From positions 248,001-312,000 of the forward strand of contig JAKJXP020000020.1 in NCBI GenBank assembly GCA_022225965.2: a stretch of DNA of 64,000 bases. Direction: 5' to 3'. Made by a program: the position numbers and the translations under genes. The stretch comes from Diatrype stigma. Taxonomy: Eukaryota > Ascomycota > Sordariomycetes > Xylariales > Diatrypaceae. The stretch's first letter is position 1, and each line of letters begins with the position of its first letter. This document shows, one piece after another, positions 43,717 to 57,458 of the stretch. The notes under the pieces are model-generated. The model had not been told where the DNA came from and ran no database searches. It saw only the letters and a program-made list of their open reading frames with translations.

Positions 43717-46700
43717 CTTCGTTATTGTTGTAGGTGAAGGTTGATTAAGACAGATGCTCGGGACTAACAAATATGTGTCGTATGGAACAGGGTAACTAAG
43801 CAATCGTAGGGGTAAAGGTACGACTGATGATGGGGCTATGAGGATGGTGGCGATGGTGGCGACGACGGTAAAGACACGGAATGCCGATAATAACAAGAAG
43901 AGGAAGGGGAAGGAAGAAAGGCGATGAGGATGAGGATGTTATTGTACAGTCGACGATATTATAGCGAGCGTAAATGCTTTTCAGCCCCAGGATCACCTCT
44001 CGTTCCAGACAGACCAGAAACTTCACTTGACTTTTGGAAGGGAAGAAACAGAACATGCACGAGCAGGAAGGGTGGGAAGGGAAAGGGCGAGAGGGTTAAG
44101 TAGGAGGGGAGGAGGCGAGGGAGGGAGGACTTGAAATATGCATGTGTAGGTCGGGTAGCTACGACTGTGACTGTGACGGAGATTGGCCTAATTGAACCAA
44201 TGGACCTAATCTGAGGTCGATTCTACATACATGCCTGCCTACCTACAGTCGTAATAATACAGGCCTCAAGGTAAGTATGTACTTACCTACCTATAGGTGT
44301 AGGGGTTCTAGCAGCGGATTATGCGTGAGGTGTGTATGGATTGTCCCATCTACAATCCATTCCGGTATTTTGATATTATTTGGATATGGATCAGTCGTGA
44401 GATACATGCACATACTACTGCAGCCCCATGCAGCCCATGTATTACATTGTATACTAAATACCTAGGAGCTGCCCAGGTACCTACATGTAGGCAGGTATTG
44501 ACTGACCAGGTTCAGGGTGTGCGGTATACTGTATGTGCCAGTCAGTCAGTATCTGCGGAGAGGAAGACCCAGGAAGACTCGGGGACTGACAGTTCCCGTC
44601 GATATCGATTGGACTCGCGTACATCGACAACCGCTTATGGCAAGCGACCATTGTTGCTATTGGTACGTACCCAGGTGCCTGATAGGAGACGACTGTGATC
44701 CGAGACACTCGCATTTGCGGCGTTCCATTGCTTCCTACCATCCATCCATGGATATTGCAGAAGGCCAAGAAGTTCGTAGGTATGTACACGCGCTCTCCCT
44801 TCCTTATCAAGTAGCGGCGTGTTCAACCGAAGTTGTATATTGTCTAAAAAATGCTGTCAAATTCAAGCAAGACTCGAGTATCGCACATCATCATTCTGCT
44901 GAGATTGGATGTGGTCTCGCTCATCTTGTAGATAGATTAAGTCGTTGAAGCACAAGATCGCGTTGATACAGTCACTCGCGTGGCATCGTGGGTAACGGAA
45001 GTTAAAAGTAAGGTTATTGCAGCTACCCAGCCAGCCAACCAACCTATTGCCTACGTACCTAACTAGCGCTTGCTTCATCTACTACAAGAGACACTAAACG
45101 TTCCAATACAGCGACGATACCTAAGCAGGTAAATAGTAATCAGTTGCGTGGTGACAAGGCTTACTTCAGTCAACCACCGAGGGATCGTGTACCCAAACTG
45201 CCTGCCGTACAACAGAACTCTAGGCTAGGTAGGTGACTAGCTAGAAGCTCGACGTGTGCGATACATGATACAATATGAGCTCGATATAGAAACAGGTTTC
45301 CATGAACATGCCATTGTGATTCACTTGAGTATACCCATACCCATGCCCATGCCCGTATTCTGCAGAGCGGATTGGATCAGAGATATAAACAAGTGTATCC
45401 TCCCAGGCGGACAAACAGGCAGATACCTAGACAGACAGACAGAGACTCGGGCGGACCGGCTGGTTGACCGAGTCCCTCCTCCAAGTGATCTTCGATTTTA
45501 CCATGGCATTTCAGCTTGTCGATGCACCTTTCAACAGTCGATCGCCTCACAAGCAGGGGTTGATCCACCAACCACGGCCGGTTTAGAACCACACGCAGGC
45601 AATATACCTACCAAGGTATAGTCCTACTCCCTATAATCCCTATCTTAATATGACATGTCCAAGCAATAGTAATAGCAATAACAGCAGCAGCAGTAGCCCA
45701 GGGGGGGGCTGGAATTCCCACATTTGATAAGTGACAGCGACCACGCCGCCCGCCGACTGCCCCACGCCAAACAAGGAATCGAGAAAGGATCGAAGATAAG
45801 CATTCATTAGCGCAGCCGGGAATACTTACAGGGGGTTTCTATATGGGGTTGGATAAGTCGAGGGGTTAAACACCAACAACCGCATAACAGTATGACCAGT
45901 AAATATGTCAGTATGATAGAAAGGCTGGAAACCTGCTCATGGCGGGGAGAATGATAAGATCTGATGCCGAAAGTCGAACCAGGGCAGGGGGACACGCAGC
46001 ACTTACTTACATAACCATGCACGACGTAGATAGTTAAGCATAACCTGGAAGTACGTCGTAGTTATTACCTACATTGTGCTACATAGTGAATGAAGTGACG
46101 GGCAGACGGGTAGATTGCGTCCAGCCATAGACGGTGGCTGGGCAGCTTCCCTCTGGCCTCTCATGTATATTGTGTGGCCATTATATGCGGCCAAAATCAT
46201 TATGTGCGCCCCTTATATGAGGGACATATGCATTGGCAGGAAAACACACGACATGTCCCGTGCGACTGCAGCTCTTCTTGGAGGGGCACGGGGGGCTCGT
46301 GTTGTCGATCGTGCGATGTGACTCCAACTTCTATAACTATAGGTACGTATAATGGCCACTGTATAGTACCTACGTAGGTACACCGATCGGTTGTCAGTCA
46401 TCAGTCAGTCCTTGACCGAGTTGCGCTGCATATCTGTAGGTCGTTAATTCTGTAGCTAACTGCCTGCAACCCAAAGTATAGATCTGCGGCCGCAAACCCG
46501 CCAGCCAGTATTGTGCGAGTGGCCTCCGCCTAACTACTGTATCTTGCATTCATGGCTTACAGCAGAGATCTTGGGCGTTGTATGTGTGTGCCCCCCGTTA
46601 CAGCGTCGTCTATCACGGCCGACTGCTACCACCCATATATTTCCAATATCATACCCTGATAGATTGCGGCTGGCTTAGGTTATGCACCTAAGTAAATACA

Positions 46701-49700
46701 TGATGCAGTAGCAGATAGACAGATACATGCGCTCCCCCTTTATTTCACTGCCATATATACACTAATATTATAGCTACCTAGTACCTGCGGACACTAACTA
46801 CGGCGGCTAATAGGTTCAGCTGTTTAGAACTAAAATCACGGCGAATGAGCAAATGCAAGAGGACCTTATAGGCATAGATACCAGCTAGTGCATAGCTACT
46901 CGTTCCTTCACCAGGACGAGGAATCCTCAATGGCGAATCGACGAATGGTAATGAATATCGGTGAACGATATGGGGAAAGCTAGGACGCCGTTCATAAGCA
47001 GGTCTTGCAAAAAACCTGTCGAATGTCTTGTTTCGTACTCCATAGACGGCCCAAATACCAACTTTTCCTCTCGATCACATCGTTTCATGTTGACAGTCCC
47101 AGTGGAGAGATGGGGTGGGTGGGGGGGAGCGGGAGCCTACTTTTAGAGGGGCAGAGGGGAATGCGACGCTGATCTAGCCGGCAAGCGCTAATTGTATACT
47201 GTAATTATGTACCTAATTTAGCGGGCCAACCCCCTCAAGCTTGCTACCTCAAGCCCCTCCTCCCGCGATGGACCGAGGGTAGCAGCTCCTCCGGGCGGCG
47301 ATCTCGACGCTTTGGGCCAGACCAGCAGATACCGCGGCGCCCATTGGACAGACCCCGAATGCACCAAGCAGGGGTACTGCAAGTCCGCACCCGTTCCGGC
47401 AGAGCGGACAGGGGCAGCGTGGAAGAATCGCTCCTACAGGCTCTTACATGGAGGATCAATGGCGAACAATGGTGAAAGCTGCGGGCGCGATCATCGAAAC
47501 GCTTGATTCTATTGAACAAGCTTCTGTTGTACATGTGCTATGTATGTAGGTAGTTCACTGGAGAAAGAACCACCACGTGCAAATAGGGGGCAGCAAAACA
47601 CCAGCCAGCTTAGCGCTTTCCCATACCGTCAGTAACTATGGCTTCACCATCTCACTTTCTCCAAAACACATACAATTCGACAGGAAGAGCAGAGAGATAA
47701 GTAGGCGCCTACGACAAGTTAGTTGCTCTAGGTAACCCATCAACACAATCTACCCCTACACGGGGTAGCAAGATACGGTGGAACGATGACATCAAGACAC
47801 ATATGCTCTATACATGGGTTGATAGGTACCTATCGGCAGATACTGGGTATCAATGGACTTCTACGCAACCCTCCCCGGCGATTTGTCAAGGCCGGATCTC
47901 ATACAGGTAGGTAATGACTGCCCAACCACATCGACTTTTTCACTGCATAGTTGCAGACCGAGTCTACGGTGCCATCTGTTCATTTAAGAATGCGTTTCTT
48001 GTAGACAAGGAGCTCTTAGGATAGAAACAGGGAAGCCTTTGACATCGAAACACCCGGAGTAACCAGCAGAATGTCATGTCGAATGGCGCGAAGAGTCACT
48101 CGCAGTGACCTATTGTCAACCTTTCTGGAGAGACATATGGTAGATGACTATCGCAGTTCTGTCGGTGCTAGATTCAAATATCTACATAGTATATTTCCTA
48201 CCCATTAATATAATAGACGAAGGTAACAATGTAAATATCTCATGTTCATCCACCCGAATATACGGAAAGGAGCTACGGAAACACGGCTCGACTTTATCAT
48301 GGCATGTAGTGAGCCTCAATCAGTCTCTGAATCAACGTGCGTCTGGGTGTTTGCACACCTGGAAGCCTTGTCTCCCTCCCTCTGTCTCGGCATGAGTTAA
48401 CCGGACTTATCAATCTCAAATTATATAATCATAATTTTACTTGCTTGTTTGCCAGGTAACAGTGAATGAATCGCCTCTCTAGGTATGAACCTGATGCCGA
48501 CTCCTCGGCGTCTCCGTTCATCGTTGCGCACTTCATGAGATCCACCCCAAGCTCAAGGTGACACGACCTGCAGTAAGTCATGCATGCATACAGTCAGTCA
48601 TGTAACACCTGAGCGTGTTAGGAAAGGCAGCTTGAACAGGTGCCTTAGGTGCAGCAGCCTACACCTTCTGTCCAAATGTGCTACAGCATGGTCTCAGATC
48701 TCTCAGATTGGGAACTACTATTTGCATGCCTCTATTCTTTTCCAAACTCGCACGTTCGCACTTACATAGGACTACGCTACGATACATTGCTATCTAGGGT
48801 ACGTTTCGGAGAGAAACCAAGCTCAATGTCTCACGTAACGTCCCACGAGCTTCGCCTTTGTTTACTTTGATTACTTATATACGAGATTTCCACCTATCTG
48901 ATCTGATCTGAGAGCAGACAGACACAGACAGCGCGCTTCAGACCGAGACCCATAACCTCGAGAGCTGAACGTTGTGTACCACCTTCCTCGCCTATAGCTT
49001 CTTTTCCCAGGTGTTCTCATTGTTATTATTAATAGCTCCTATTCCCTCTCCCACCATTCGGTCACATATTGATATCCATGTCTCTACTCTATTAGTATTA
49101 CTCTCTGACTGCCTTTTGAATGCCAGCCAGTTCCTCTCTTTCACTGGTAAATTCCTGGAGGTCTGCTAGGATGTCCTTGCTCCTTTCTTTCCCGGCTAAT
49201 ACCGAGGAGTACCCTTTTCCGCCAGGCTTATTAAACGGCGATGACCTAGTCGGTATCTCGTCCAGCGGACCAATCCCCCTTACGTACATATCACTCCACT
49301 GGGGTTAATGGGCATAGATACTTGAGGCAACAGCCAAGACATGTCCCCGGACTTCGATTCCGCCACTTGGTCAGATAGTCCACCACTAAAGAGTAATTAT
49401 ATGGTAGGTATGAACTTGTCACAAGGATGGTATTTGAGATAACTTCTCCAACCGCCGACACTACCATCCGCTCGCTTGATGCTCCCCCTCGAAACTCATA
49501 CGCCTGCGCCACCTACGCACGAATGTATCGGTATATATTAACCCCGTAAGTACATAGGTAGCTTAAGTATGTCACAACTGGGACATGAGATTTGGTGGTG
49601 AGACATACATACGTACATACGCGCTAAGGCATTTCCTAATATAAACAATCTTGTAGATGCGCGGCGGCGCGCCGCTTGTGGCACCTCGGTTTTTCTTCTT

Positions 49701-51553
49701 ATTCATTTTGATTAAATTACCGACCCAATGAACTTGAGTCCTTCATTTCCAGATTAAGACTTGGGTAGAGCCGCAAAAATGCCGTCTCGCTACGTCCCAT
49801 GATTGGTCAGATTGGCTATATACCGCAGTACAAAGATAGGGGAGCGCGGTGTAGCTTAGGCCAATCATTCTCCGAATTACATCGTATCCTAATCTTAGCT
49901 ATACACATGCCACTCTTGAATGAGATATTGATACGGGGTCAAGAGTGGCTTAGGGGTATCACGTGACTCGATCCAGGGGTTGATCCCTATTTCGTAAGCC
50001 TTCCGTACGTAGTTATCGGAAAGGGGGCTGGGGGTCAATTTCGCCATCGTTCAGTATAATAGTTTTGGTATTGGTCTCATTGTAATTGTCGCATTCAGAA
50101 GATCACAGGTAGGGAAGAATTCGGATACAGATTTAGTCATATAGAAGAAAAGAAGCGATCTCTAGTCTAAGGAGCGGAAGAGCTCTCTATATACAGTATG
50201 CCAAGCCACTAGGTGCAGATCACCTGGTTATGTAATCCAAGCTCTCCTATGTAGCCCCTATATCGCGACAGTAATGCCGTTACATGTTGCTATAGACAGT
50301 TAAACATAGCCGTCAATTGAGATAAATCATTGTGCTGGGTTTTACATACGAGGATCCCGGGTCTGTAGTACTGACCGGGCATGGGATGTATAAACAGCAC
50401 TTTATAAATAAATACAGAAACATCCTCCATAAAAGGTAACGACGATGCTGCAAGCTATGTGACTATACAAGTACATAATTAGACTCCTACACGGTAAACA
50501 TCACGGTATATGCTATCCAATTGTGTATACCCAACCTAGCGGAAATGGCACAGAAATTAGTTCCTGTTGTTAATGAAGCTTGAAGTAACTATGATTCGAA
50601 GTAATGTCAAGAATTCCATTCGAGGTTGACCCCTATTTCAGTCAGATCATGTGTTCAGCTGTATCTCCTGGTGCACATAACCGGTGCTGTTGAAACACGC
50701 TCTTGTAATTATTATATTCCTTCAGCCGTATACTTCTGGCTTATTTTCAATATGTTACAGAGCCAAAAAGAGAGGCCTCATTGTTGCTCTAACGAGAATC
50801 ATGCTACATGTATATGTTCGCCGCAACATACCTACTTACACATACTTGAGTGAGAGTTTAAACTTAGTATAAGCACCAATATTTGAGATCTCCTGGCCTT
50901 GACTTGCATATAACTAATAAATGGCAATAAACATAAAATCGTGTAACTTATAGTCTTATAGTAAAACCGTTCGCCCTTTTACTTGAAAATTGGTTTGGGG
51001 TAACTAAGATTAATCAACTATGTCATACTATGTCCATTTTCCAGCTGGCACTGCCCCTAACCTCTTGAACTTCAGTGAACACGCCTGCTGTCGATATTTT
51101 GGGCTTGGTCAGTAAGTGCTGATAGGTTGGTGTTTGTCCCTTGTAGTTCTGCCACAATCTCCGAGGAATCGCCACTTGTTACTTGTTCGTTCTCTACGAG
51201 ATGCTGGAGCATGTATGCCTACTTCAAGCCCGCCCCTTGGATGAAGGGGGAATGTCCTATTTGTGAATTGTTAGTAGTTTACGCTGCTGCTGGTAACAAG
51301 GTAGTCGAGAAGCATGATATCAAACCACCAATATAAACAAGAACAAGTGAATGAGAACTTTTTTTCATTTGGTAATGGCTTTACTGGAAAGCCAGACATC
51401 TGTCTATGGGGGGATATCATCTATGAGTGTATCGCAATCGAAAAAACCGCACGCATCTCTGTCGCCACACCACATCCCCGACAGTCATTCCTTCGTACAT
51501 ATAGGTATCATGCAAGTCGTCAATATCCATCATCAATCCAACGCGCCTAGCAT
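43717..51553. other. Gene-poor stretch of 7.8 kb with dispersed TAGGTA motifs
   Basis: I found no ATG-initiated frame that looks like a known family, no intron-joined gene, and no tRNA or 5S rRNA (no GGTTCRANYCC box with a matching arm). Short CCTACCTA/TAGGTAGG words recur (for example near 44230, 44280, 45230, 46370, 47550, 47905, 49400 and 49555). An AGCAGCAG plus G-run lies near 45680-45710. A 63-codon minus-strand frame at 49098-49289 has a protein-like composition but no partner exon. A long ncRNA or lost genes cannot be excluded. Confidence 0.5.
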
Positions 51554-54500
51554 CTACTTAGACAAGACGCGCACCATCTCCTCGACGGTTTGTCTGGTCT
51601 CGGGCTCGAGCTGCTCCTCTGGCGGGCTCAGGACCTGCTGGAAGACATTGAGAAGCTTGGGCGTGAGCTGCTGAACTGTAGGGTTGGACACCTCGTCTAC
51701 ATATATGTTAGCACTGGACAGTGGATGGTGAACAAGTCTGATTGGGATAGGATACTTACAGAGCTTACGCAGGCATTGGTATACAGGCTTGTTCTCCTCG
51801 TAATCTTCCCTTAGGGGAAGCAAGTCAACCAACACAGGCAGAACGTCGGCAATGGGGACATGGTCGGGGTGGGCGAGGATCATGCGGGACACACAGCCAG
51901 CAGCATTATCCTTGAGGCGGGCATCGTCCATTTGTAGCAATGGCTCGAGCTTGGATAGGATATTGGAGAATTCTGGAAGGTAAGTTTTCGCATCTTCCGA
52001 GTGGTAAACCAGCTGCCCAACTGCATAGGCTGCATTGGACTTCGTTTCCTTGTCCTCATCAGACAGGCGCTTCAACAGCGGACGTAGAAGGCCAGGCGTG
52101 AACTTAGTCACAGCGCTACCCATGTACGCGATGCACTCGGCTACTACGCCCACGGCCGTCGATCTCTCTAGCGACTCGTTGGCGCTTATGAACTTCAAGA
52201 TGGGCTTCTCGAATACCTGCCAAAGCTCAGAGAACTCGGGACCTAGTGCAGCTGCTAGTCCTATAACAACATCTAGTGCCGTGTCGATGATGAGCCAGTC
52301 CCACTCGGAGCTACCCTCAACCTCTTGGTCCTCATCTTCATCACCCAGGTCTTGTTGAGAGGCATGAGATCGTGTTATGATCGTCGATATGACAGTGACG
52401 ACCTGTTCCATGAAGTTCGGTTGACCCAAGATGGCGGGACCGCACGTTTTTAGGGCATTGCCCACACTACGGTTGATCTCCGTGACGACATCCCTAATCA
52501 GCACGTTAGTAACGGGCCGTTGCTTCATTTGAAATGAAAAATGGTAGATGGTAGTCTCCGAAATCAGGTTTAGTTTACGGGTTCTCAGCAACCGCAGTTA
52601 CGCGTCTGAGTGAGCTGGGTATAGCGTGTGTAGTCATCATTTGGAGCAATAGGGTTAAGGAAAGAAAATATGAAGTTTAGTACTCACCGGTCCGATTCGT
52701 CTTGCCAAAGCTGTAGGGTAGCCGTCGTCACGATGTGACCGAGCTCGACGACTTCCTGGCTTGGTGCTACCTTGAGAGGAAGACCTGGTTGCCACTTTTG
52801 GCCGGTTTGCTTCTCCACGACCTCGCTCACGCAGGCATACACATGCCAAAGCGTCCCGATGGCAGTCTTTCGACAACCTTCGTAAGTGTGCGCTGCGAAG
52901 GGTGTGACAAGCTCGACAACCTGCTTGATGTATGGAATGCTCTTGTCCTTGGCGGCATAGACTATGTCACCCAGGACTTCTAGAGCGATCTCCTTCTCGA
53001 GAGCAGCAGCGGAGACTCCGATGAGATCCTCAAAGTCATCATCGTCGTCTTCATCGTCCATAGCATCCTCTTCATCATCGTCACTATCGGCACCCTTAAC
53101 CTTGATCTTCTTCCCACCCAACAATATGTCTTGGTCCACTAGGCCTTGCTGATCTTCGGAGAGGTTAAGCTCAACATCCTCTTCTTCAAGCTGAAGGCTG
53201 TCAAGGAGGCCTTGGAAGATGCCTCCCAGGTATTGGCCGAGATCGCCCTCATAAACCCTTGCGAGTTGACCCCATAGGATGAAAGTGGTCTCCCGCAGGT
53301 TAGAGTTACCAAGGTTAAGGGCCTCCTCGCTGGCTTGAAGCAGTGGCATGACATAGGGGCTAAACTCTTGAGCACCGACGCCTTGGGCAATGCGACCCAT
53401 GGAATCGCAGACGGCAGCCCGCAGTGCAAGCTCATCTTCACCACTATCCACCTTGAGCCAAGGAGACATAGCGTGCATGGTATCCTTTAGGTAAGGGATA
53501 AACGTAGCCTTGATGGACGAGGCAATGGCACCCAGCGCACCAACAGCAGCAGCTCTGACCTTGGGATCGTGGTGGCTCAAGAAACCCCCAATACGCTTGA
53601 TTAGGTCATCGCTATACTTGCTCATAATGTCGTCGCCCAAGCCCTCAGCCATGGAGTCGATGTCGCCGCAAACAGCTCTAAGGATATCGGCATTCTTCTT
53701 GTCCTCATTGTTGGTACTGGCATCGTTGAGGTTCATGACAAGGGCGGTCATGATGGCGTCATGATGAGCAGTCATGCTGTCGGTCAGGTCTTCGCCGAGT
53801 CTCATAAGCCCCTGAAGAGCAGATAGCCGAACTGATTTCTCCGGATCTTGAAGGAGACGGAGAATCTGGGGCATGAGAGAAGGAAGTTGAGTGGAAACAA
53901 AGTCAGGCGCACCCTCAGCGCAGTTGCCTAGGGCGAGAATGCAAGCTTTCCGTTGACCAGAGTGGCCCGAACTGGCATAGCTAGAGAACTCGTCGAGCAG
54001 CGCATTGATGACCTGCCTCGGAGGGAGATCGCTAGCGAGCTGGTCAATGAGCGCAAGGGCAGACCTAGCCGGCGAGGTCTCATCATCCTCATCGTCGTCA
54101 TCGTCAAGTTCGGACAGGATTGCTAGAGCCTTCTTCATGAGAAGGGAACCTAGATCCGGGATCGCCTGGATCTTCATCCTGCGGTATCTGACACATTGAG
54201 CAAGGAATGCCAATGCCTGTGCACGGACTTCATCGTCGGTATTGGTGTTGGAAGCCAGTTCAAGGATGAAGAGGACCAGTTCTTTGAAGTACTTGGAGAG
54301 TAGGGCAGACTCATAAGCCAGGAAAGACTGGAAGACCTCGAAAGACTGTTGTATTCTCTCGTCATCATTGTTTTGAACGGCATCCTTGAGCACATCAACC
54401 ATGGGAGGAATGAATTCCTGAATGGTGTTCAGGGACTGCGACTCCTCTTCGTCAGTGTCAATCAACATCAACACTGCACTGATCGACATCATGGTGTTGA

Positions 54501-55297
54501 CGCGGACATCACGAGACTCTGGGTCCCTGATTGTCTTGCCGAAGAGGTCGAACAGGGTGGGAAGGTGGTCCTCGAAGTGGGTGGGATTTGCTTCCAGCAG
54601 ACTGAAAACAATGTAAGATCCAACCTCGCGAAGCGTCACAGTATCCGATGTCGTCAGTTGGAAGATGTTGGGCAGCAGATCGGCCCACTCGTTGTTCTCA
54701 AAGTCCAGGGTAGCAATGGCAGCGATAACACGCGACTCGCCATGACGGCATTTCGCATCTTGCTCTCTAACGACGGCCTGGAGAAGCTCGTTGCGGATAG
54801 CAGGTTTCTGGCTGGCATTGATTGCCTCCCAGTGTTTAGGGACGAGCCGAAGACCTTGCACGGAAGCAAGCATGCGAATGGTCGGCTCGGAATGCGATAC
54901 GATCACATGCAGCAGACCGACAAGGGCTTCGGGGTGAGGGTAGAAATCCTTTCGAAGCTCTGCCGTGGCAGCCTTGACCTTCTGAGTATCGGCTATGAAA
55001 CAATGGGGTGTTAGCCAACCTCAATATCACAACGTCACGGCGCCGAGCACACAGCGCCGGGCACTGGAGCATACAAGGCCACCAATTGGCCAAGTCAAGC
55101 CAAGGGATATCGTGCGATTATCTGCAATGTACAAAGACATTACATAGGAACCACATGAAATAACGACTTCAACCATGTCTCATCATGTCTGACTAGGCGA
55201 CACAAGGGCCAATGATGAGAAACAGCAAGAGGGCAGAAGAAAAACACTTACGGATCTGAGTTGCCTGGAGGAGCTCGACGAGCTTCTGGTGATCCAT
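51554..55297 (-). CDS. KAP123: Importin beta-4 / Kap123-type karyopherin
   Basis: Four exons: 55252-55297, 52688-54992, 51760-52493 and 51554-51696, giving 1075 residues. Introns are 259, 194 and 63 nt; the second has a canonical TACTAAC branch and ATTAG acceptor. Splicing yields continuous family sequence: LLQATQI-PDTQKVKAATAELRKDFYPHPEALVGLL, ESDR-DVVTEINRSVGNALK, LRKL-YEVSNPTVQQL. The whole protein is a helical HEAT-repeat solenoid, starting with an importin-beta N-terminal (Ran-binding) module. An Asp/Glu-rich loop at 650-673 is typical of beta-karyopherins. Kap123 imports ribosomal proteins and histones H3/H4 through the nuclear pore and releases them on Ran-GTP. Length fits the yeast protein (about 1110 residues). 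A housekeeping gene. Confidence 0.93.
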
Positions 55298-57458
55298 GAT
55301 GCCGGTTTACGTCGCGGCAGGAGCCTGCCTTCACTCTATAATAGCGAGAGTGTCAAGTCAAAGGGCATCAACCGAGCGCGATCGATGTTGTCCTTGGGCT
55401 AATCCTTGGGGTGATCAGAGGAAGGAGAGCGAAAGAGACCCAAGGCAGGCCAGGGAGGAAGGATTTTCTTTTTCTCTCTTCTCTTTTCCTTCCTTTTGCT
55501 TCTCGGGCAAAGAAATTTCAACCCAAGGGGGAGGAAAATAAAAAAATTAGGCGGGGTAGGTCCGAAGTGTTGCGCAGGGTCTGAAGGGCGATAAGATAAG
55601 ACGATCCAGTGGACCACAGCCCACCACAGCCCACCACTGGGCAGTCGCCCGTCGCCGCAGTCCAACCAGTGTTGCGTCATACCGTATAGGGGTTAGCGTA
55701 ATGCTAACGCGCTCTTCAGCGCAATTTTTTCTGTTTTTTTCTTTTCTAGGACTCGCATGCCTGGGAGCGCCTGAAATGCCTGCGATCCCCTGCAACCCTC
55801 TGCGATCACCTGCAATGCCACTGCAGCCATGGCAGGCTATAACTTAGGTAGGTACTGAACTGGACCGCTGGATTGTCGCCGCATGGGGTAGTTACAACGT
55901 TCCGCCACTGGAGGGGCAGCCGTTCGGGCAGAGAGAGACATGCATACTCAGGTACCTGCCTGCCTGTGCATGACTGTAAGGTCACAGATGTAGAGGTAAA
56001 GATGGGCAGCTGGGTAGGTGGACGGGGCGATATGATCAAAACAACGAGGATGGACTACATCTCGGTACCCAGCATAGCCAACTGTTCAACGACAGCAAGC
56101 TGCAACATAAGTAACTAGCTGCCTAGGTGCTATTAGTAGGTAAATGGAAAAGGAGGATTGAAAGAAAATACGGCCGAGGAAATAAGAAAGTTTTTACTAC
56201 TTAAATGATCCAGACCAGACCCATGTCAGACAGGCACGGATGATGGCTACAGTAGGTCGTTAGATGGGGTTACGGAGTACAGAGATCATCGAGGTGAGGT
56301 TGCTAGGTTGTATGTAAATACCTACCTAGGTAAATATACCATAGTAAGGATATAAGGAATGGCTGGTAGGCACTCATAGTATGCAGCTATACATCAATCA
56401 ACCTGGGGAACTCTAAGTATATGCGCAAGGTATATACGGTATGTGGATAGATAGCGCGTTCATCACTGTCTTGCCATTACTACCTACTACCTGCTATTTC
56501 CCGTTCTCCAAGTCTACGCTGGACTCGGGAGAAAGTACAAATTTATGAGCATATTAAACGCCGTCGAGGGAAATGAGGTTATTCATATTGTAACGCTGGT
56601 AGAGAAGACAAAAGAGAAAGAAAAACGGTGGGGTGGGGGGGAGGGGGGACGGGGGGGGGGGGGGGGAAGCTTTGGCCCCTGGATTAGAACGCTACCTGCT
56701 ACGGTAGTTAATAAGTATCCTACAGGCCCACCGGGGTTAGGCTAAAAATCGCCTGGTGTTGAGATCCTCTGCTAGGGGAGCTCGGTCACCCGCCGACTTC
56801 TTTTCTGTAAGAGGTAACTAACTTATAACTTATAACCAGCCTCAATCACCGAGATCGTGAAGAAAGTGCCAGCCGAACTTACTAGCTCAGTTATTACTAC
56901 TGCTCTACGAAGAAGACTAGCAAATTGATTGGCCAGTGCTGCGAAAAAGGGGCATCGCTGTTCCTCGCTATTGTCACTCTTCGCTACTTCTTACCAATTA
57001 CTGTTTAGTTAGTCGGGAGCGATGGTGGGTCGTCGGGAGAGCAGCGCGATGGGTTCGCGACAGTTACCAGTCGGTCTATCCATCTGGCTGCCTGTCAGTC
57101 AGCCTAGCTAGCCAGGACATACACAGTAAAACAGTAAAACAGTAAAAGTGGTTAGCGATAGAGGGAACAGAAGACAAACACCAGTTCAGTATTCGTTAGT
57201 CGACGGGGGAGCCGAAAAAAGAACAGCCAGTTACCTAGTCACTGGACGAACGGTCGAGCTTGGCAGCCGAATGAGGAGGGATTTCTGAGCCGAGGCATGG
57301 AAAATCGAGTGTATTTGTTCTCTTGCCTTCATCATCTCTGCCTCTTCTCAACGTGTCGTGATAGTAAAATACCTAGGCAAACTAGTAAATCTAACCGTCC
57401 CTGGCCTTGATCATCTTGCGCAACGACACGGAAACCGGTTCTCCTTTCGAACAATACC
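55298..57458. other. Intergenic between divergent genes
   Basis: It holds the promoters of the karyopherin gene (minus) and the Ser-rich membrane protein gene (plus). No coding sequence is supported. It contains a CT/AG-rich tract at 55450-55520, the G-tract at 56628-56666, and three copies of CAGTAAAA near 57124-57148. Confidence 0.55.
56628..56666 (+). repeat. G-rich tract with 16-G run
   Basis: An almost pure guanine stretch, ending in a run of 16 G (56651-56666). It can form G-quadruplexes and is a likely site of length error in assemblies. Confidence 0.9.

Noticed and set aside
45960..45995. GGTTCGACT on the minus strand, resembling a tRNA B box
   Set aside because: The flanking bases do not form a five-pair T arm and no A box lies at the right distance.
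49098..49289. 63-codon minus-strand frame MYVRGIGPLDEIPTRSS...
   Set aside because: It has an ATG and helical-looking composition, but it is short and isolated, with no splice partner and no family.
56870..56915. TAGCTCAGTT, resembling a tRNA A box
   Set aside because: The following bases lack the GG of the D loop, and no B box follows.
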